Below, one piece after another: positions 37,401 through 48,995 of a stretch of DNA of 64,000 nucleotides. Every line of letters begins with the position of its first letter. Positions within the stretch are counted from its first letter, which is position 1. The notes under the pieces were generated by a model, which saw nothing but the letters and a program-made list of their open reading frames with translations, ran no database searches and was not told where the DNA came from. The translations under genes were made by a program, and so were the position numbers. Source of the stretch: Nematostella vectensis (lineage: Eukaryota > Cnidaria > Anthozoa > Actiniaria > Edwardsiidae); the NCBI RefSeq assembly GCF_932526225.1, contig NC_064037.1:3501203-3565202 (forward strand), read 5' to 3'.

Positions 37401-40400
37401 TCCCCGTTCAAGCTTCAGGTGCTGGAGTCGAGGACAGCTCTACCGTGGCTTATGGAGTTGGCGAGGCAGGATCTAAAGTCAAAGTCACCCGCCTTGAGTC
37501 CACGGAGGAAGACAGGGAGAAGAGGCGTAGGGAGAAGGAAGAGGAGGAGCGACTGAAGAGGGCGGAGGAGGAAAAGAGGAGAGAGGAGAAGAGGAGAGAG
37601 GAGGAACTCAAGCGGGAAAGGAAAGAGCAGGAGAGAAGGGAGAAGGAGCGTCAACGCCTTGAGAAGGAAAAGAAAGAGTAAGTGCATAATTGTAATAAAA
37701 GAGTGACGAATAACAAATATATATCAAAAGGCATTTAATTTAAGAGCAGTGAATTACATGAAATAATCAATGGTAATGAAAGAACATTTGAATAACATGT
37801 CTAATGGAGATTTTTTGTTCAGGGCAGCGGAGCGTGCCGTATATGCAGCGAGACAACCGCCCACTGAAAAGTAAGCCGTTCCTTTTCAAGTCCTTGTCCT
37901 TATTCTATGGAATTCTATGTATTCTATGAAATGAAGGAGGCTTGGCATGTGTTGTAGTGTTATGTGTTGGTACCACTAGCACCATATAATTTCTGCGTAC
38001 CATACTAATTTACTTTTTTCTCCAGCACCATATAATTTCTGCGTACCATATTAATTTACTTTTTTTCTCTAGCACCATATAATTTCTCCGTACCATATTA
38101 ATTTACTTTTTTCTCTAGCACCATATAATTTCTGCGTACCATATTAATTTACTTTTTTCTCTAGCACCATATAATTTCTGCGTACCATATTAATTTACTT
38201 TTTTCTCTAGCACCATATAATTTCTCCGTACCATATTAATTTACTTTTTTCTCTAGCACCATATAATTTCTGCGTACCATATTAATTTACTTTTTTCTCT
38301 AGCACCATATAATTTCTGCGTACCATATTAATTTACTTTTTTCTCTAGCACCATATAATTTCTCCGTACCATATTAATTTACTTTTTTCTCTAGCACCAT
38401 ATAATTTCTGCGTACCATATTAATTTACTTTTTTCTCTAGCACCATATAATTTCTCCGTACCATATTAATTTACTTTTTTCTCTAGCACCATATAATTTC
38501 TGCGTACCATATTAATTTACTTTTTTCTCTAGCACCATATAATTTCTGCGTACCATATTAATTTACTTTTTTCTCTAGCACCATATAATTTCTGCGTACC
38601 ATATTAATTTACTTTTTTCTCTAGCACCATATAATTTCTGCGTACCATATTAATTTACTTTTTTCTCTAGCACCATATAATTTCCGCGTACCATATTAAT
38701 TTAGTTTTTTCTCTAGCACCATATAATTTCCGCGTACCATATTAATTTACTTTTTTCTCTAGCACCATATAATTTCCGCGTACCATATTTATTTTTCGTT
38801 TTTTCTCTAGCACCATATAATTTCTGCGTACCATATTAATTTACTTTTTTCTCTAGCACCATATAATTTCTGCGTACCATATTAATTTAGTTTTTTCTCT
38901 AGCACCATATAATTTCTGCGTACCATATTAATTAACTTTTTTCTCTAGCACCATATAATTTCTGCGTACCATATTTATTTACTTTTGTTCTCTAGCACCA
39001 TATAATTTTTGCGTACCATATTTATTTTTCGTTTTTTCTCTAGCACCATATAATTTCTGCGTACCATATTAATTTACTTTTTTCTCCAGCACCATATAAT
39101 TTCCGCGTACCATATTTATTTTTCGTTTTTTCTCTAGCACCATATAATTTCTGCGTACCATATTTATTTTTCGTTTTTTCTCTAGCACCATATAATTCTA
39201 TTCTATTTCCACCAGTTATACTGGTGCGGAAGGCACAACAGAGCTAGGCTCTAAATCAAGTACCCCCTTGAGTGTATTGTTAGTAAGCATTGTAAGCACT
39301 GTCACTGTTTCTGCGTATCATATTAATTGACTCTTTTTCTCTAGCACCATATAATTTCTGCGTACCATATTAATTTACTCTTTTTCTCTAGCACCATATA
39401 ATTTTTGCGTACCATATTTATTTTTCGTTTTTTCTCTAGCACCATATAATTTCTGCGTACCATATTAATTTACTTTTTTCTCTAGCACCATATAATTTCT
39501 GCGTACCATATTAATTTAGTTTTTTCTCTAGCACCATATAATTTCTGCGTACCATATTAATTAACTTTTTTCTCTAGCACCATATAATTTCTGCGTACCA
39601 TATTTATTTACTTTTGTTCTCTAGCACCATATAATTTTTGCGTACCATATTTATTTTTCGTTTTTTCTCTAGCACCATATAATTTCTGCGTACCATATTA
39701 ATTTACTTTTTTCTCCAGCACCATATAATTTCCGCGTACCATATTAATTTACTTTTGTTCTCTAGCACCATATAATTTTTGCGTACCATATTTATTTTTC
39801 GTTTTTTCTCTAGCACCATATAATTTCTGCGTACCATATTTATTTACTTTTGTTCTCTAGCACCATATAATTTTTGCGTACCATATTTATTTTTCGTTTT
39901 TTCTCTAGCACCATATAATTTCTGCGTACCATATTTATTTTTCGTTTTTTCTCTAGCACCATATAATTTCCGCGTACCATATTAATTTACTTTTTTCTCC
40001 AGCACCATATAATTTCCGCGTACCATATTAATTTACTTTTTTCTCTAGCACCATATAATTTCTACGTACCATATTAATTTACTTTTTTCTCTAGCACCAT
40101 ATAATTTCCGCGTACCATATTAATTTACTTTTTTCTCTAGCACCATATAATTTCCGCGTACCATATTAATTTACTTTTTTTCTCTAGCACCATATAATTT
40201 CTGCGTATCATATCAATTGACTCTTTTTCTCTAGCACCATATAATTTCTGCGTACCATATTAATTTACTCTTTTTCTCTAGCACCATATAATTTCTGCGT
40301 ACCATATTAATTTACTCTTTTTCTCTAGCACCATATAATTTCTGCGTACCATATTAATTTACTTTTTTCTCTAGCACCATATAATTTCTGCGTACCATGT

Positions 40401-43400
40401 TAATTTACTTTTTTCTCTAGCACCATATAATTTCTGCGTACCATGTTAATTTACTTTTTTCTCTAGCACCATATAATTTCTGCGTACCACATTAATTTAC
40501 TTTTTTCTCTAGCACCATATAATTTCTGCGTACCATATTAATTTACTTTTTTTCTCTAGCACCATATAATTTCTGCGTACCATATTAATTTACTTTTTTT
40601 TCTCTGGCATTATATAATTTCTCCGTACCATATTAATTTACTTTTTTCTCTAGCACCATATAATTTCTGCGTACCATATTAATTTACTTTTTTTTCTCTG
40701 GCATTATATAATTTCTCCGTACCATATTAATTTACTTTTTTCTCTAGCACCATATAATTTCTGCGTACCATATTAATTTACTTTTTTTCTTTAGCACCAT
40801 ATAATTTCTGCGTACCACATTAATTTACTTTTTTCTCTAGCACCATATAATTTCTGCGTACCATGTTAATTTACTTTTTTCTCTAGCACCATATAATTTC
40901 TGCGTACCATATTTATTTACTTTTTTCTCTAGCACCATATAATTTCTGCGTACCATATTAATTTACTTTTTTTCTTTAGCACCATATAATTTCTGCGTAC
41001 CATATTAATTTACTTTGTTCTCTAGTACCATATAATTTCCTCGTACCATATTAATTTACTTTTTTTCTCTAGCACCATATAATTTCTGCGTACCATATTA
41101 ATTTACTTTTTTTTCTCTGGCATTATATAATTTCTCCGTACCATATTAATTTACTTTTTTTTCTCTAGCACCATATAATTTCTGCGTACCATATTAATTT
41201 ACTTTTTTTCTCTAGCACCATATAATTTCTGCGTACCATGTTAATTTACTTTTTTCTCTAGCACCATATAATTTTCGCGTATCATATTAATTTACTTTTT
41301 TTCTCTAGCACCATATAATTTCTGCGTATCATATTAATTTACTTTTTTTCTCTAGCACCATATAATTTCTGCGTACCATATTAATTTACTTTTTTTCTCT
41401 AGCACCATATAATTTCTCCGTACCACATTAATTTACTTTTTTTCTCTAGCACCATATAATTTCTGCGTACGATATTAATTTACTTTTTTCTCTAGCACCA
41501 TATAATTTCTGCGTACCACATTAATTTACTTTTTTCTCTAGCACCATATAATTTCTGCGTACCATATTAATTTACTTGTTTTCTCTAGCACCATATAATT
41601 TCTACGTACCACATTAATTTACTTTTTTCTCTAGCACCATATAATTTCTGCGTACGATATTAATTAAATTGTTTTCTCTAGCACCATATAATTTCTGCGT
41701 ACCATATTAATTTACTTTTTTTCTCTAGCACCATATTAATTTACTTTTTTTCTCTAGCACCATATTAATTTACTTTTTTTCTTTAGCACCATATTAATTT
41801 ACTTTTTTCTCTAGCACCATATATTTTCTGCGTACCATATTAATTTTTTTCTCTAGCACCATAGAATTTCTGCGTACCATATTAATTAACTTGTTTTCTC
41901 TATCACACAGGATCGGCTTCAAATCGTCCACCACCACCCCCTCCAAGGGGGAGGCAGAGGTTCTGGAGTTCAGCTTTGCCACGCCCGTGTCCTCGGGTGA
42001 GACGATCAAGAGGGCCCAGATGAAGTCTGCTGACACGGACTCGTACAAGGGCCGTGTGGTCCGCGTAGACGACGCTAAATTGGAGACGCCAGACAGGGTG
42101 AGCAGAGCTTGATTTTTCAAGCGTTATTGCTTACAAAAGCATGTGTCACACAATTTGGAACACCATACTTTTTAAGGGAAAACTGCCAACTACAGCATTA
42201 TCGTCCTTGTATTACAATATAGGTGTCATGGAATATTAGGTTCTTTCTGTTCACAAGTTTGGTTGTTGTGTTTGGTATTGAACAATTACAGTTGTGTTGT
42301 TAGACTCTGTGTAGTATTTTCTTTTAATGGACCGTACGTTATTTTTCATAACCGTAGCCTGCTTGCAGGCGGTACTTGGTGTTATAATCGCGAAAAACCC
42401 GCTCCGTTCGATGATCTGACGCCATCTTGTACTTTGAGACGCGCGTTACCTGGGAGCGAGCGCAAAACGGACGCAGGGCTATCCTACCAATGCTGTCGTG
42501 ATTGACTTTTTGCCCTTGCTCCGATAGTTCTGGTTCTTGGGTTTTGTTTGCAAATTGTCATTTCGCCTGTGTCTGTTTCGCACACCAAAGTATGTATTTT
42601 GTGTAAAAGCCTTTTACTGAGTATTGTTATTGAAATAAGTTGAAGGGAAGGAGTAAAAGAAAACAAAATAATTAAGTAGCCGAAAAATACGAGCTTAGTA
42701 AAAACGCCAAGTATGGTTATCAGCTGCTATTCTTTGATTTTCCAGACAAGAATTGCGCCTGAGGTTGCCAGTCGTACACTAACATGGTCATCCGAGCGCC
42801 TAATGAACGAGCCCTACGCACGTGGGCATTCCTCAACCCTCCCTGCAAGGACCAAGGACAAAAAACCCTCACCCAGCCAACCAGAGGAAGACCGTCGCCA
42901 CAGCGCAGACGACCTCGACCATGACGACGACGACGACGATCACCGACGCAGGCACACCAGCAGCGGAGGCGTGCCTCTCATCACCCGCGAAGAGTTGGTC
43001 AGGACGTACTCCCCGGCGGGCAGTGCGGAGGGAAAGGACAACCGTGCCAGTGCGCCGCCTGAGGTCAGGTACACTCTGAAGGGGGATACGGACCACGAGC
43101 AAGGCGAAACAGGGTTCGTCCGAGAGAACATCCAGCGTTATTCCACCAGCAAGGAGGTGGAGTCGATCCCGGGAGTGACCACAAAAACCGTTACCATCAC
43201 TGCCGATAAGGACCCACAGGTGTACCCGAAGAAGGCTCCGCCAGTGGTGGGTACTTACTGATAAACGCGCTTAGTCTTTCCAAGAATTCAGAAGGTGGCT
43301 TGCAGTGTTTATAGAGCGACGCAAGCTACCAAGGCCATCGATACAACGTTATAAGAAAATTAGCCACTTAGTGTGCCAGAATCGCAACTTTGATTGACAA

Positions 43401-45891
43401 AAACTTTATAACCAGGAGGATTTCGCTTTCGAATTTTTTAAAATCGCGAAATTTGCAAAACTAAAGTGACGTCAAATTAAATATAATAAGGTAGTTTGCT
43501 TTCGTAGAAACATGGAAAAGAATGCGCTTTTTCGCCAGAATCATTTACCTTTCGTATAAATATGGAAAAGACTGCATTTTTAGCCTAGGGCATTGATGGG
43601 TGAGAGTAATTTTATCCTGACCTACTATTGCACCATTACACTATGTAAAAAATGTGTTGATGATTGGTGATCTTTTAAATTGCTTTTCGCCATGCCCAGG
43701 TAAAAACAAAGCCGTACTCTAATACCGCCAGCAAACAAGTGACCGAGCACGTCACGACTTCCACTTCTTCGCAGATACAAGCTGCGCCCCACCAGCAGCA
43801 TCCCGGAGGTACGGCTACCATTCCTAGTGTGCCCACTCAGCGAGTGGTGTATGATCAGAGCGCGCCCCTCGCAGGTGGCCCCGCCCTCCCAGGTTAGCCA
43901 CACACACTGTGGATACATCTTATTTGTGTTCCTACACTCGCCCGCCCTCTCAGGTTAGCGTATAGCCACAGACACTGGATACATCTTATTTGTGTTCCTA
44001 CACTCGCCCGCCCCCTCAGGTTAGCGTATAGCCACAGACACTGGATACATCTTATTTGTGTTCCTACACTCGCCCGCCCTCTCAGGTTAGCGTATAGCCA
44101 CAGACACTGGATACATCTTATTTGTGTTCCTACACTCGCCCGCCCTCTCAGGTTAGCGTATAGCCACAGACACTGGATACATCTTATTTGTGTTCCTACA
44201 CTCGCCCGCCCTCTCAGGTTAGCGTATAGCCACAGACACTGGATACATCTTATTTGTGTTCCTACACTCGCCCGCCCCCTCAGGTTAGCGTATACAAAGA
44301 CACTGTGGATACCATCTCCTTTATGTATTTCTACCGCCCCCCCCCCCTCCCCCCTTTAAACAAATCCCTGACTAGTTTTTAGACAATTGACAATTTGCTT
44401 TCGGCCACGGTAGCGAATTCTGCATTCTGTATTTTCCTATCTCTATATAACACGCGCTAGTGAAACGAGCAGGCAAAATACCAGTCTTGCCGTACTGAAA
44501 AACCATGGGGACCTTGGTCAAGAAAATGCTCACCTGTTCCTGCGGCCTCATTCAGCTTTTTCCAGATGTGAAGCTGGCAAAATAGCATGTATTTTTTCTC
44601 CAGGCCACCAAGAGGGTGGTGTCGTCGTGACGCGTACCGTGACCATTGATGGTGAGAACAGGATGGTACCAGTAACTAGTGAGACAGTCCGCCACACCGC
44701 CATGCCTACAGAGATTATCACCAAGACGATCACCATCGAGGGTGACGGGGGACCGCTCACGGCTGCGGAACTCAAGGAGATCATGGCCCAGCAAGCCACG
44801 GCCACCACCTCCGAGGTCATCACGACGGTGAGTTGACTGAATGGATAATCTGTGAAATTTTTAGAAGTATGTGTGCTTATGTGTATGATCTGCAAATAAT
44901 TTTAGTCCTAAGTATAGTCATTTTATTAGTTTTTTTACTTTTAATACACTATTTTGTCATGCTAGAAAAAATACTTAAAAGCATTTCCATCTGCTTGAAA
45001 AGCTAGTGCGATATCGCATGGTGGCTTAAATGCACATATTTAACTCCCGGCATGTTGCAAATATTAGCGCACTCGTATTTCTCAACGCGCTAAAAGAAAA
45101 AGATGGTAGCGCGCGCTGACATCCGTCGTAAACTTACCCCCTGTATCCTTGCGGAAATCCCACCTTCCTAGAATGGGTGGGTAGAGAGGACTAGCAGCCT
45201 TTTTTCAGACTTTTTGTTATTATTTATTATACACTTCTCAAACATCGTTGTGCGCCGTTTGCTCTCTAGTCGTACACGACCACCACGCGTACACAGACGG
45301 TTGAGAAGACACTAGACGAGACCATCAACCTGGTGGACGAGGACGGAAATGTGATCGCGACAGGCGACCCTGACACTGACGCGGTGAGTATACCCTCGCT
45401 AATCCGGGCATGTCCAGGCGACCCGACATTGACGCGGTGAGTATACCCTCGCTAATCCGGGCATGTCCAGGCGACCCTGACACTGACGCGGTGAGTATAC
45501 CCTCGCTAATCCGGGCATGGTCAGGCGACCCGACACTGATGCGGTAAGTACATCCTCTTTAGCCCGTCCATGGAACGCGACACTGAATCGGTGAAATACC
45601 CTCGCTTATCCGGGCATGGTCGGGCGACCAGACACTGATGCTGTGAGTACCCCTTTTAAAATAACCTCGCTAATCCGGGGAGGTCAGGCGACCCTGACAC
45701 TGACGTGCTGAAGACACCCTCTGTAATCCGGCGATGGTACGCGATGAGTATATCGTGTGATTCTAATGCTATATTTCACACTTTTGTGTATTCAGGCCAT
45801 TGCCGAGGCGATCAGACAAGCGCGCGAGGCCGATCCTAACGTTAAAGTCACAGAAGTTGTGATCACACGCAACGACGAATCTAGTATTTAA
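28475..45891 (+). CDS. EPB41: Protein 4.1 homologue (FERM, FA, coiled coil, 4.1 C-terminal domain)
   Basis: Exons 28475-28618, 29607-29708, 30001-30043, 30834-30909, 31422-31466, 31569-31621, 32960-33033, 33472-33518, 33630-33717, 34223-34311, 35268-35331, 35557-35654, 36251-36533, 37238-37677, 37823-37870, 41911-42097, 42746-43246, 43700-43892, 44604-44827, 45270-45383, 45796-45891; 3,009 nt, 1,002 aa, every phase fits. FERM spans about 32-308 (CRVTLLDK, LDPQKEIKKQL, AVKFYEPYP, GDYDPHEHKGNYL, TPEEADTQYLEAARKLTMYG, GVLVFKD, CVEHHTFFRL). A FERM-adjacent segment follows (GSKHRYSDKTLFQLR). Residues about 490-550 are an E/R/K coiled coil. The C-terminal domain (about 840-1002) ends with AIAEAIRQAREADPNVKVTE, as in 4.1R/N/G/B. 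Known role of the family: linking membrane proteins to the spectrin-actin cortex. I do not see a clear spectrin-actin-binding domain between FA and CTD. Exon 17 has an Asp/His-rich run. Read-through of exon 13 would add about 65 codons to a stop at 36731. AATAAA at 45912-45917 may be the polyA signal. Confidence 0.96.
31081..31170 (+). mobile_element. Diverged SINE fragment
   Basis: catggttgacctagtatgct then ccaagtttgaatactggct resemble the A- and B-box region of the SINE at 17117-17485, with point changes and a small insertion. Intronic, protein 4.1 gene. Confidence 0.4.
31916..32551. mobile_element. MITE with TAA target duplication (PIF/Harbinger-like)
   Basis: Ends taccctattcacacc and ggtgtgaatggggta are inverted repeats (14 of 15 positions). 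The element is flanked on both sides by TAA (31913-31915 and 32552-32554). The interior is rich in gtttaaac/aacatgttt palindromes and holds no long open frame. The 3-bp TWA duplication is typical of PIF/Harbinger-derived elements. Confidence 0.75.
33820..34015. mobile_element. Short MITE with TAA target duplication
   Basis: Inverted ends tgcctggtgcacactagt and actagcttgcaccaggca (17 of 18), flanked by TAA on both sides (33817-33819, 34016-34018). It is 196 bp with no coding capacity. Intron 9 of the protein 4.1 gene. Confidence 0.75.
34693..35245. repeat. About 136-bp tandem repeat, four copies
   Basis: Units begin cagtgtgcattgatcttcag at 34693, 34827, 34961 and (with one change) 35106, and end near ttgttttataac. 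The last unit abuts the polypyrimidine tract of the exon 11 acceptor. Confidence 0.9.
36864..37050. repeat. MITE-like repeat with poly-G core
   Basis: caggcccgtagccagg at the left and cctggcaagggcctg at the right are imperfect inverted ends. A long G run lies inside. A related sequence (catagccaggatgtttaaca) occurs at about 54912 in the LACC1 gene, so the family is dispersed. Confidence 0.45.
37976..41890 (+). repeat. 46-bp intronic minisatellite built from acceptor-like units
   Basis: About 80 head-to-tail units of 46-48 bp fill most of intron 15 of the protein 4.1 gene. Each unit contains agcaccatataatttctgcg, then taccatattaatttac, then a T-rich run ending ttttttctctag. That is an A-containing branch-like stretch, a polypyrimidine tract and an AG, i.e. 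a good 3' splice-site shape in every unit. The array runs almost to the genuine exon 16 acceptor, whose own sequence (taccatattaattaacttg ... ttctctatcacacag) is a diverged unit. One SINE fragment interrupts it at 39197-39307. Confidence 0.95.
39197..39307 (-). mobile_element. SINE 3' fragment inside the minisatellite
   Basis: Reverse complement of part of the SINE at 17117-17485: shares gtacccccttgagtgtattg and aacagagctaggctc. It is flanked on both sides by minisatellite units. Confidence 0.8.
43893..44297 (+). repeat. 66-bp tandem repeat of the exon 18 donor region
   Basis: Exon 18 ends ccgccctcccag|gttagc. The next 400 bp hold six further 66-bp units, each with cccgccctctcaggttagcg (one or two with ccccctcag). 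Each unit therefore carries a copy of the exon end and its 5' splice site, separated by cacagacactggatacatct. Confidence 0.93.
45384..45750 (+). repeat. Tandem repeat of the exon 20 donor region
   Basis: Exon 20 ends gaccctgacactgacgcg|gtgagta. The following sequence repeats this about six times, first as near-perfect copies about 54 bp apart (near 45434 and 45488), then increasingly diverged (45540 to 45710). Between copies lies ctcgctaatccgggcatg, and each repeated exon end is preceded by tgtccag or ggtcag, an acceptor-like AG. Confidence 0.9.
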
Positions 45892-46910
45892 AGAATTAGG
45901 TACGTATGAAAAATAAACGATAAACTCAAGAAGCCTGGCAGTTAGGAAGATCACGAGAAGAGTTCAAGTGGTGTCAGTTCTGGTCAGCAGAATGATTGGG
46001 ATGTGGCTAAGATAGTAATTAACACCGCCATTTCTTATTGGCATGTTTATTTGTTCTTTGTGTCGTGTTTTTTTTCACAGAAGTAAAGCACTTGTAGCTC
46101 TTCTTAGCCGTTTGAATTCTGAAATCCCAATGTATTCGATATCGACGTTGACTTAATTATAGCTCCAAGCAGACCAAGCACACCTGGCCAAGACAGCAGG
46201 TAGTCATCGACAGTAGACAGAATACAGCATATAACGTTAAGATAATGAGTCCCGTTATGGCGTATATGGGCAAGTCGATTTACTAATTGCTAGGGTCCAT
46301 TTGTGGAGACACGTGTGAAAGTTAGGGTGAAGGAAGAAAAGAGAAGAAAGATAAACCTATTTGCATTCTCTCGTTTGTATCTTCCTTTGCTCTGAGTTTC
46401 AATTTAAAGTTATGTGAGCACGACTAGGTTGAACCCAATTAGTTAAGTTGAACAAAACCCTTTATCTCCAAGGAAATAATAACAGCCACAGAATGCCTCC
46501 AGACACGAGTAGAGTGGTATTTAACAAGGTTATAATAATATTATACATAATTTTAATTAGATAACTCTTTGAAATAGGTAGTCTTGAGTTTTTCTCACAA
46601 GTTTTTAGTAATACTGTAAAGAACACATTAAGATACATGCACGACAGAAACCTAAACAAACAGCTTACGATTACTTAAGTTCTGGATATTTCTTAGTTTT
46701 TATTGATGTACTTTTTAACGTAATTCTTATGCCTAAATAAGGATGTTTTTGTTTATAAAGTAATAACTTTGCGGTTTCGACAGACTGCAGACATAGGTGT
46801 ATAAAATTAATAAAGGTAATTGCTGTTGGTTTTTGGTTTGTTGGTTGGTTTCAGGGTAGCGTTGACCATGGCCGTCATTTCTGGACCCCTTTAGGGGCAT
46901 TGAGAGGGAA

Positions 46911-47145
46911 CCCGATATCTCAAGATACGAGTACCTTGATGGTCAGTCACTTAGCACTTAGAAGGCCTTGACTAGACACAGGGGACCCGATATCTCAGGA
47001 TACTACGAGTATCTTGATGGTCAGTCACTTAGCACTTAGAAGGCCTTGACTAGACACAGGGGACCCGATATCTCAAGATACTACGAGTATCTTGATGGTC
47101 AGTCACTTAGCACTTAGAAGGCCTTGACTAGACACGGGACCTGAT
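46911..47145. repeat. Tandem repeat with internal hairpin, three copies
   Basis: Units start cccgatatctcaagatac (46911, 46985, about 47065) and include ggtcagtcacttagcactta. Copies 2 and 3 contain a palindromic stem around tacgagtatcttg; in copy 3 the 9-nt arms caagatact and agtatcttg pair perfectly around acg. A fourth, broken unit starts near 47140. Confidence 0.85.
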
Positions 47146-47492
47146 ATCATAAGATGATACTATGCCTGTGACTGATCATACTAAGTCAACTTGGAATATA
47201 AACAGCACTTGATCTTCATACTTCGCCTACTTATCGTGTTTCGATCTCGTAAAACCTTGCCAGTCATGGTAATTGTCCCAATTTCAAAGTGGCTTTTCGC
47301 CACCAATTCTCGATGAGTTTTGGAAAGCTTCAAAGAGATGGCTTCGTGTTTGCGTTGAACGAGTTAATCAGTTCTATCAATTATTCCCTTGTTTTGTCGC
47401 TCGTACCCAACTCTAGACACTTCGGGTAGGCATTCCCTATTGAAGCCCTCTGTTATGTCTGAGAGATGTAAATAATAAAACGTTTGACTCAC

Positions 47493-47833
47493 AGGTAACC
47501 CAGGCAATGGTTTCGAAGCTTGGAATGGGCTGTTATTCTTAGAGGTAAAACGAGTGGATTGAAGTCGCGATTTTTTGCGAAACATTGCCAATAATGATGA
47601 CTTCTCTCCCCCTTAGTAGGGGGAGAGAAGTCATATATTCCGTTACGAAAACCCCCCAAAATCGTATAATACACATCAATATGACAACAACATGGCATGT
47701 TCAAAGTTTTAAGGCAATTTTATTGGCAATGTTTCATAAAAATTCGCGACTTCAATCCACTCGTTTTACCTCTAAGAATAACAGCCGATTCCAAGCTACG
47801 AACAAGCTTCAAAACCATTGCCTGGGCTACCTG
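47493..47833. mobile_element. Foldback/MITE-like element with perfect central hairpin
   Basis: Arms of about 100 bp pair imperfectly: left includes gaggtaaaacgagtggattg, right includes caatccactcgttttacctc, with further pairing out to ggtaacccaggcaatgg / ccattgcctgggctacc. In the loop, 47597-47613 and 47618-47634 form a perfect 17-bp stem (atgacttctctccccct). No transposase frame. Confidence 0.7.
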
Positions 47834-48524
47834 TGGTTTGACCATGAGGTATATGAGAAAGCAGTAATCCACTTGAGCGCTCTACCACTATCTCCATACT
47901 TGGTATCTAAGCCTATTTATGCGGGAGGGTCAATAAGATTTCCACGCTCTGGGTGCGTCTTATTTTTATGGGCGCAGCTGATAGATAGTATAATAGAATC
48001 CACAACCAGGAATATTTCTCGCTGGGAGAGCCACTTGGCTAGGAACATTCAGTGACGCCAATCAAAACGTTATCACTGTGAACGCTATTTTACGATCCAA
48101 GTATTTTATAAAAAGAAAAGTTTTGCAAAGTTACAGTTGAATGACGTTAAGTCGAACCGCTCGCTCCTCTACCGCTTCTGTTTCCAGTGTCCGTCTCGGA
48201 TCAAAGATGTCTTCCCGGCCTAAGCTAACCCGGCTTGACCTGTCCCGCCCATCTCGCGGCATGTGATTGCGATAGATAAGAGTGTAACTTATGCATTAGC
48301 CAGAGACAGGACTTTTTTAAGGGGTAAGGAAGAAGTCCCCCCTGGAGGGTTTGACATTCAGGGGCTACGTGTAAAGTGACCTCTGTTGATTACTTAGTGA
48401 AACAAATGCAACCAAATCAAGAGCAGACGCAACAACTAAAGTCTGTTGGGGAGGGAAACTATCAAATCAAAGTCGTAGCTTTGATATCTATACGGACATG
48501 TAGACTAGCTTTTATGATCTCACT

Positions 48525-48592
48525 CGATCGCAGCTAATTTGACCGTACGATCGCAGTGGTTTTCTTGCGGTCGCACACGCAGGGCGAGTTTT
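48525..48592. repeat. Single copy of the 'cagctaatttgaccgt' repeat
   Basis: gatcgcagctaatttgaccg followed by gcggtcgcacacgc matches the tandem family at 55905-56340. This copy is 400 bp upstream of the DUF218-LACC1 start; the array is just downstream of its stop. Confidence 0.6.
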
Positions 48593-48995
48593 TATATAAT
48601 CGAATGGGAACTAACCTTTGTGACAGGGGATGGGAGTGTGTGATGCTGTTATTACTTTTTACTGTGAGTGGGGGGAGAGGAATTAAATTTTGATCTCTGC
48701 TGTTGGACTCGAAAGCCCCTGGGCTTTTGGTTTAGTTAATCTGACCGCGAATAAACAGGCACCCCATCACATTTCTTTATTTACATTTCGCGTAATCCGT
48801 CTCAATCATAACATCCGACACGAGCGTGACAAAGTAGTTGCTCCTCGAATTCTCAGCATACCATAGCCATAGCCACGGGGAATTGGGCCGAGCGTCAAGA
48901 CCTACACCGTGCTCGAGCTTGACGGGCTGTATCGCTATGCTCTAACTTTGCTTCGCAACAGAGTATGCAATAGAGTACAGTACGACCCACACATC

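Larger units (their letters stand above)
45892..48995. other. Intergenic DNA between protein 4.1 and DUF218-LACC1 genes
   Basis: 3' UTR of the protein 4.1 gene followed by repeats: three copies of a 74-79-bp unit (46911-47139), a large foldback (47493-47833) and one copy of the ctcagctaatttgaccgt family (about 48525-48592). Open frames such as 47585-48055 are explained by the foldback and its flank and match no family I know. Confidence 0.55.

Noticed and set aside
44548-44895. - strand open frames over protein 4.1 exon 19
   Set aside because: Shadow of the Thr/Glu-rich coding exon on the + strand; also seen at 37415-37687 and 42869-43131.
47585-48055. 156-codon + strand open frame
   Set aside because: Its first half is the right arm of the foldback element and the remainder has no domain I recognise; no start or promoter evidence.
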